Shown here one piece after another: positions 62,080-64,000 of a stretch of 64,000 bases of DNA (positions are counted from its first letter, which is position 1; each line of letters begins with the position of its first letter). Location: contig NZ_CP121679.1 in NCBI RefSeq assembly GCF_029760895.1, forward strand, positions 2,928,001 to 2,992,000. Direction: 5' to 3'. Source of the stretch: Ancylobacter sp. WKF20. GTDB lineage: Bacteria > Pseudomonadota > Alphaproteobacteria > Rhizobiales > Xanthobacteraceae. Below the pieces are notes generated by a model. It saw only the letters and a list, made by a program, of their open reading frames with translations, was not told the DNA's origin and searched no databases. The translations under genes were made by a program, and so were the position numbers.

Positions 62080-62165
62080 TGGACGAGGGACGAGGGCAAG
62101 GGACAGGTGGGCGTCGCGGCGGGCAGGGCCGGCACCCCGACCACGACAACAGCTCCTCCAAACCC

Positions 62166-62196
62166 ACAAATCATGTGGCATTGTGTGGAAATTTGT
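62166..62196. promoter_or_regulatory. inverted repeat upstream of the dehydrogenase gene
   Basis: ACAAAT (62166-62171) and ATTTGT (62191-62196) are 6-bp inverted arms enclosing two TGTGG motifs; a TTGACA follows directly (62196-62201). This AT-rich patch in a GC-rich intergenic region is a candidate operator/promoter. No good -10 is seen. Confidence 0.4.
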
Positions 62197-62257
62197 TGAC
62201 ATACCCCACTGCCTCGCCCGACCCTTCCGGCACCCTTCGCAGCAGGAAAGCCCCGCG

Positions 62258-64000
62258 ATGTCCGCCTTCCCCACCCAGGCCCGCATCGTCATCATCGGTG
62301 GCGGCATCATCGGCGCCTCCACCGCCTATCACCTCGGCAAGATGGGCTATCGCGACACGGTGCTGGTCGAGAAGCACAAGCTGACCTCCGGCTCCACCTT
62401 CCACGCCGCCGGCCTTGTCGGGCAGCTGCGCTCCAATGCCGGCATCACCCAGCTGCTGGGCGAGAGCGTGAAGCTCTACCGCACGCTGGAGGCCGAGACC
62501 GGCCTTGCCACCGGCTGGAAGATGAATGGCGGCCTGCGCCTCGCCTGCAATGAAGAGCGCTGGACCGAGGTGAAGCGCCAGGCCACCACCGCCCGCTCCT
62601 TCGGGCTGGAAATGCACCTGCTCACCCCGCTGGAGGCGCAGAAGCTCTGGCCGCTGATGGACGTGTCGGATGTCGTCGGCGCCGCCTTCCTGCCGACGGA
62701 CGGGCAGGCAAACCCTTCCGACATCACCGCCTCGCTCGCCAAGGGCGCGCGGATGAACGGCGTCACCATCTGCGAGGATACGCGCGTCACCGGCCTCACC
62801 GTCGAGAAGGGCCGCGTCACCAGTGTGCGCACCGATCGCGGCGACATCGCCTGCGAGATCGTGGTGAACTGCGCCGGGCAATGGGCACGCGAGGTCGGCG
62901 CCATGGCCGGCGTCAATGTCCCCCTCGTCTCGGTGCAGCACCAGTACATGGTGACCGAACGCATCGAGGGCGTGACGCCGGACCTGCCGACCCTGCGCGA
63001 TCCCGACCGGCTGACCTATTACAAGGAAGAGGTCGGCGGCCTCGTCATGGGCGGCTATGAGCCGAACCCGATTCCCTGGGCCGAGGGCGGCATTCCCGAG
63101 GGCTTCAACTTCCAGCTCCTGCCCTCGAACTTCGACCATTTCGAGCCGATCATGGAGCTGGCGCTCGGCCGCGTGCCGGCGCTGGAGACGGCGGGCGTCA
63201 AGGAACTCATCAACGGGCCGGAGAGCTTCACGCCCGACGGCAATTTCATTCTCGGCCAGGCGCCGGAGCTGACCGGCTTCTATGTCGGCGCCGGCTTCAA
63301 TGCCTTCGGCATCGCCTCGGGCGGCGGCGCCGGCAAGGCGCTGGCGGAATGGATCGCCGGCGATGGCCGCCCACCCTACGACCTCTCGCCCGTCGATATT
63401 CTGCGCTTCGGCCGCAACCATCAGGATGTCGCCTGGGTGCGGGCCCGCACACTGGAGGCCTATGGCAAGCACTACACCATCGCCTGGCCGCATGAGGAGC
63501 ACGCCAGCGGGCGCCCGCTGCGCCGCTCCCCGCTCTATGACCGGCTGGCCGCGCAGGGCGCGGTGTTCGGCGAGAAGCTCGGCTGGGAGCGGCCGAACTG
63601 GTTCGCCGCGCCCGGCGACGAGCCACGCGACATCTACACCTATGGACGGCCGAACTGGGCGGACGCGGTGGCGCGCGAGAACCGCGCCGCCCGCGCCTCG
63701 CTCGCCATTCTCGACCAGAGCTCCTTCGCCAAGTTCCTTCTGATCGGCCGCGATGCCGAGGCGGCGCTGTCGATCATCAGCGCGGCCGATGTCGCGGGCC
63801 CGGTCGGCACGGTGACCTACGCGCCCATGCTGAACCGCCGCGGCGGTATCGAATGCGACATCACCGTCGCCCGGCTGTCGCCGACCTCCTACTACCTGAT
63901 CGCCGGCACCGGCGCGGCGACCCATGATTTCGACTGGATCCGCCGCAACATCCCCGAAGAGCTCGACGCCCATCTCATCGACATCACCTCGGCCTATGGC
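62258..64000 (+). CDS. FAD-dependent dimethylglycine/sarcosine dehydrogenase-like protein, cut by window edge
   Basis: The first 581 codons are present with no stop before the right edge; full-length relatives are about 800-850 aa. The N-terminal FAD/DAO domain begins ARIVIIGGGIIGASTAYHLG and has the flavin-linking type region SGSTFHAAGLVGQLRSN and a C-terminal DAO segment GFYVGAGFNAFGIASGGGAG. A GcvT-like folate domain starts near residue 440 (ILDQSSFAKFLLIGRDAEAA, LNRRGGIECDITVARLS). It oxidatively removes N-methyl groups from glycine derivatives, passing the C1 unit to THF. It would extend the amine island to N-methylglycines. ATG 62258 follows GCAGGAAAG. Confidence 0.9.
   Translation, partial: MSAFPTQARIVIIGGGIIGASTAYHLGKMGYRDTVLVEKHKLTSGSTFHAAGLVGQLRSNAGITQLLGESVKLYRTLEAETGLATGWKMNGGLRLACNEERWTEVKRQATTARSFGLEMHLLTPLEAQKLWPLMDVSDVVGAAFLPTDGQANPSDITASLAKGARMNGVTICEDTRVTGLTVEKGRVTSVRTDRGDIACEIVVNCAGQWAREVGAMAGVNVPLVSVQHQYMVTERIEGVTPDLPTLRDPDRLTYYKEEVGGLVMGGYEPNPIPWAEGGIPEGFNFQLLPSNFDHFEPIMELALGRVPALETAGVKELINGPESFTPDGNFILGQAPELTGFYVGAGFNAFGIASGGGAGKALAEWIAGDGRPPYDLSPVDILRFGRNHQDVAWVRARTLEAYGKHYTIAWPHEEHASGRPLRRSPLYDRLAAQGAVFGEKLGWERPNWFAAPGDEPRDIYTYGRPNWADAVARENRAARASLAILDQSSFAKFLLIGRDAEAALSIISAADVAGPVGTVTYAPMLNRRGGIECDITVARLSPTSYYLIAGTGAATHDFDWIRRNIPEELDAHLIDITSAYG

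Noticed and set aside
62171..63973. 600-codon open frame on the minus strand
   Set aside because: It is antisense to the FAD/GcvT gene, whose plus-strand frame carries a GGGIIG flavin motif and runs off the right edge.

Overview
The window is high-GC, densely coded DNA from the chromosome of an alphaproteobacterium of the order Rhizobiales. The best guess is a facultatively methylotrophic member of Xanthobacteraceae (Ancylobacter/Starkeya/Xanthobacter type). The pointers are an NAD-dependent formate dehydrogenase nearly identical in length and sequence to the Pseudomonas sp. 101/Ancylobacter enzyme, CbbQ/CbbO proteins, a RegB/RegA pair, a cbb3 oxidase with its assembly genes, and dispersed intergenic palindromes of a kind common in Rhizobiales. 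The genus is inferred, not shown.

Layout. 0-4 kb: a partial LysR regulator, an MFS exporter, a TetR regulator and an AmiE-type aliphatic amidase. 4.3-7.4 kb: a CbbQ/CbbO (NorQ/NorD-like) AAA+/VWA pair. 7.5-12.4 kb: a YhiI-RbbA-YhhJ-type ABC exporter operon. 12.5-24.9 kb: central and fermentative carbon metabolism (two zinc alcohol dehydrogenases, phosphoketolase, an E1/transketolase-like enzyme with a divergent Lrp regulator, DUF72 protein, NAD-formate dehydrogenase with a LysR regulator, CHAD protein). 25.0-25.8 kb: initiator tRNA with promoter and terminator, then a decayed serine-recombinase remnant. 25.8-46.8 kb: a respiratory block with cytochrome bd (cydABX), copper proteins (CopCD, YcnI), a Crp/Fnr regulator, two DUF2946-like proteins, the cbb3 oxidase ccoNOQP with ccoGHIS and two extra membrane genes, RegB/RegA, and a catalase-like peroxidase with a cytochrome b561.

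46.8-64 kb is a methylated-amine catabolic island. A long minus-strand unit carries a three-part oxidative N-demethylase (dimethylamine monooxygenase type), an XRE-cupin regulator and a TmoXWV-type TMAO/betaine ABC importer. Divergent from it are tmm (trimethylamine monooxygenase) and tdm (TMAO demethylase), ending in a strong terminator. Further on lie a GcvT-family protein, a divergent DeoR-family regulator, and a dimethylglycine/sarcosine dehydrogenase-like gene cut by the right edge. Together they would import TMAO and convert TMA to TMAO, dimethylamine and methylamine, releasing formaldehyde onto tetrahydrofolate; formate dehydrogenase at 21.5 kb could finish C1 oxidation.

The most interesting non-coding signals are a 14-bp dyad GTTTC-N4-GAAAC shared by two promoters of the amine island, Fnr/FixK-type boxes at two divergent promoters, and an approximately 365-bp structured intergenic element ending in a terminator at 61.46-61.82 kb. 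All calls rest on reading the sequence and recalled family knowledge; no database search was run.
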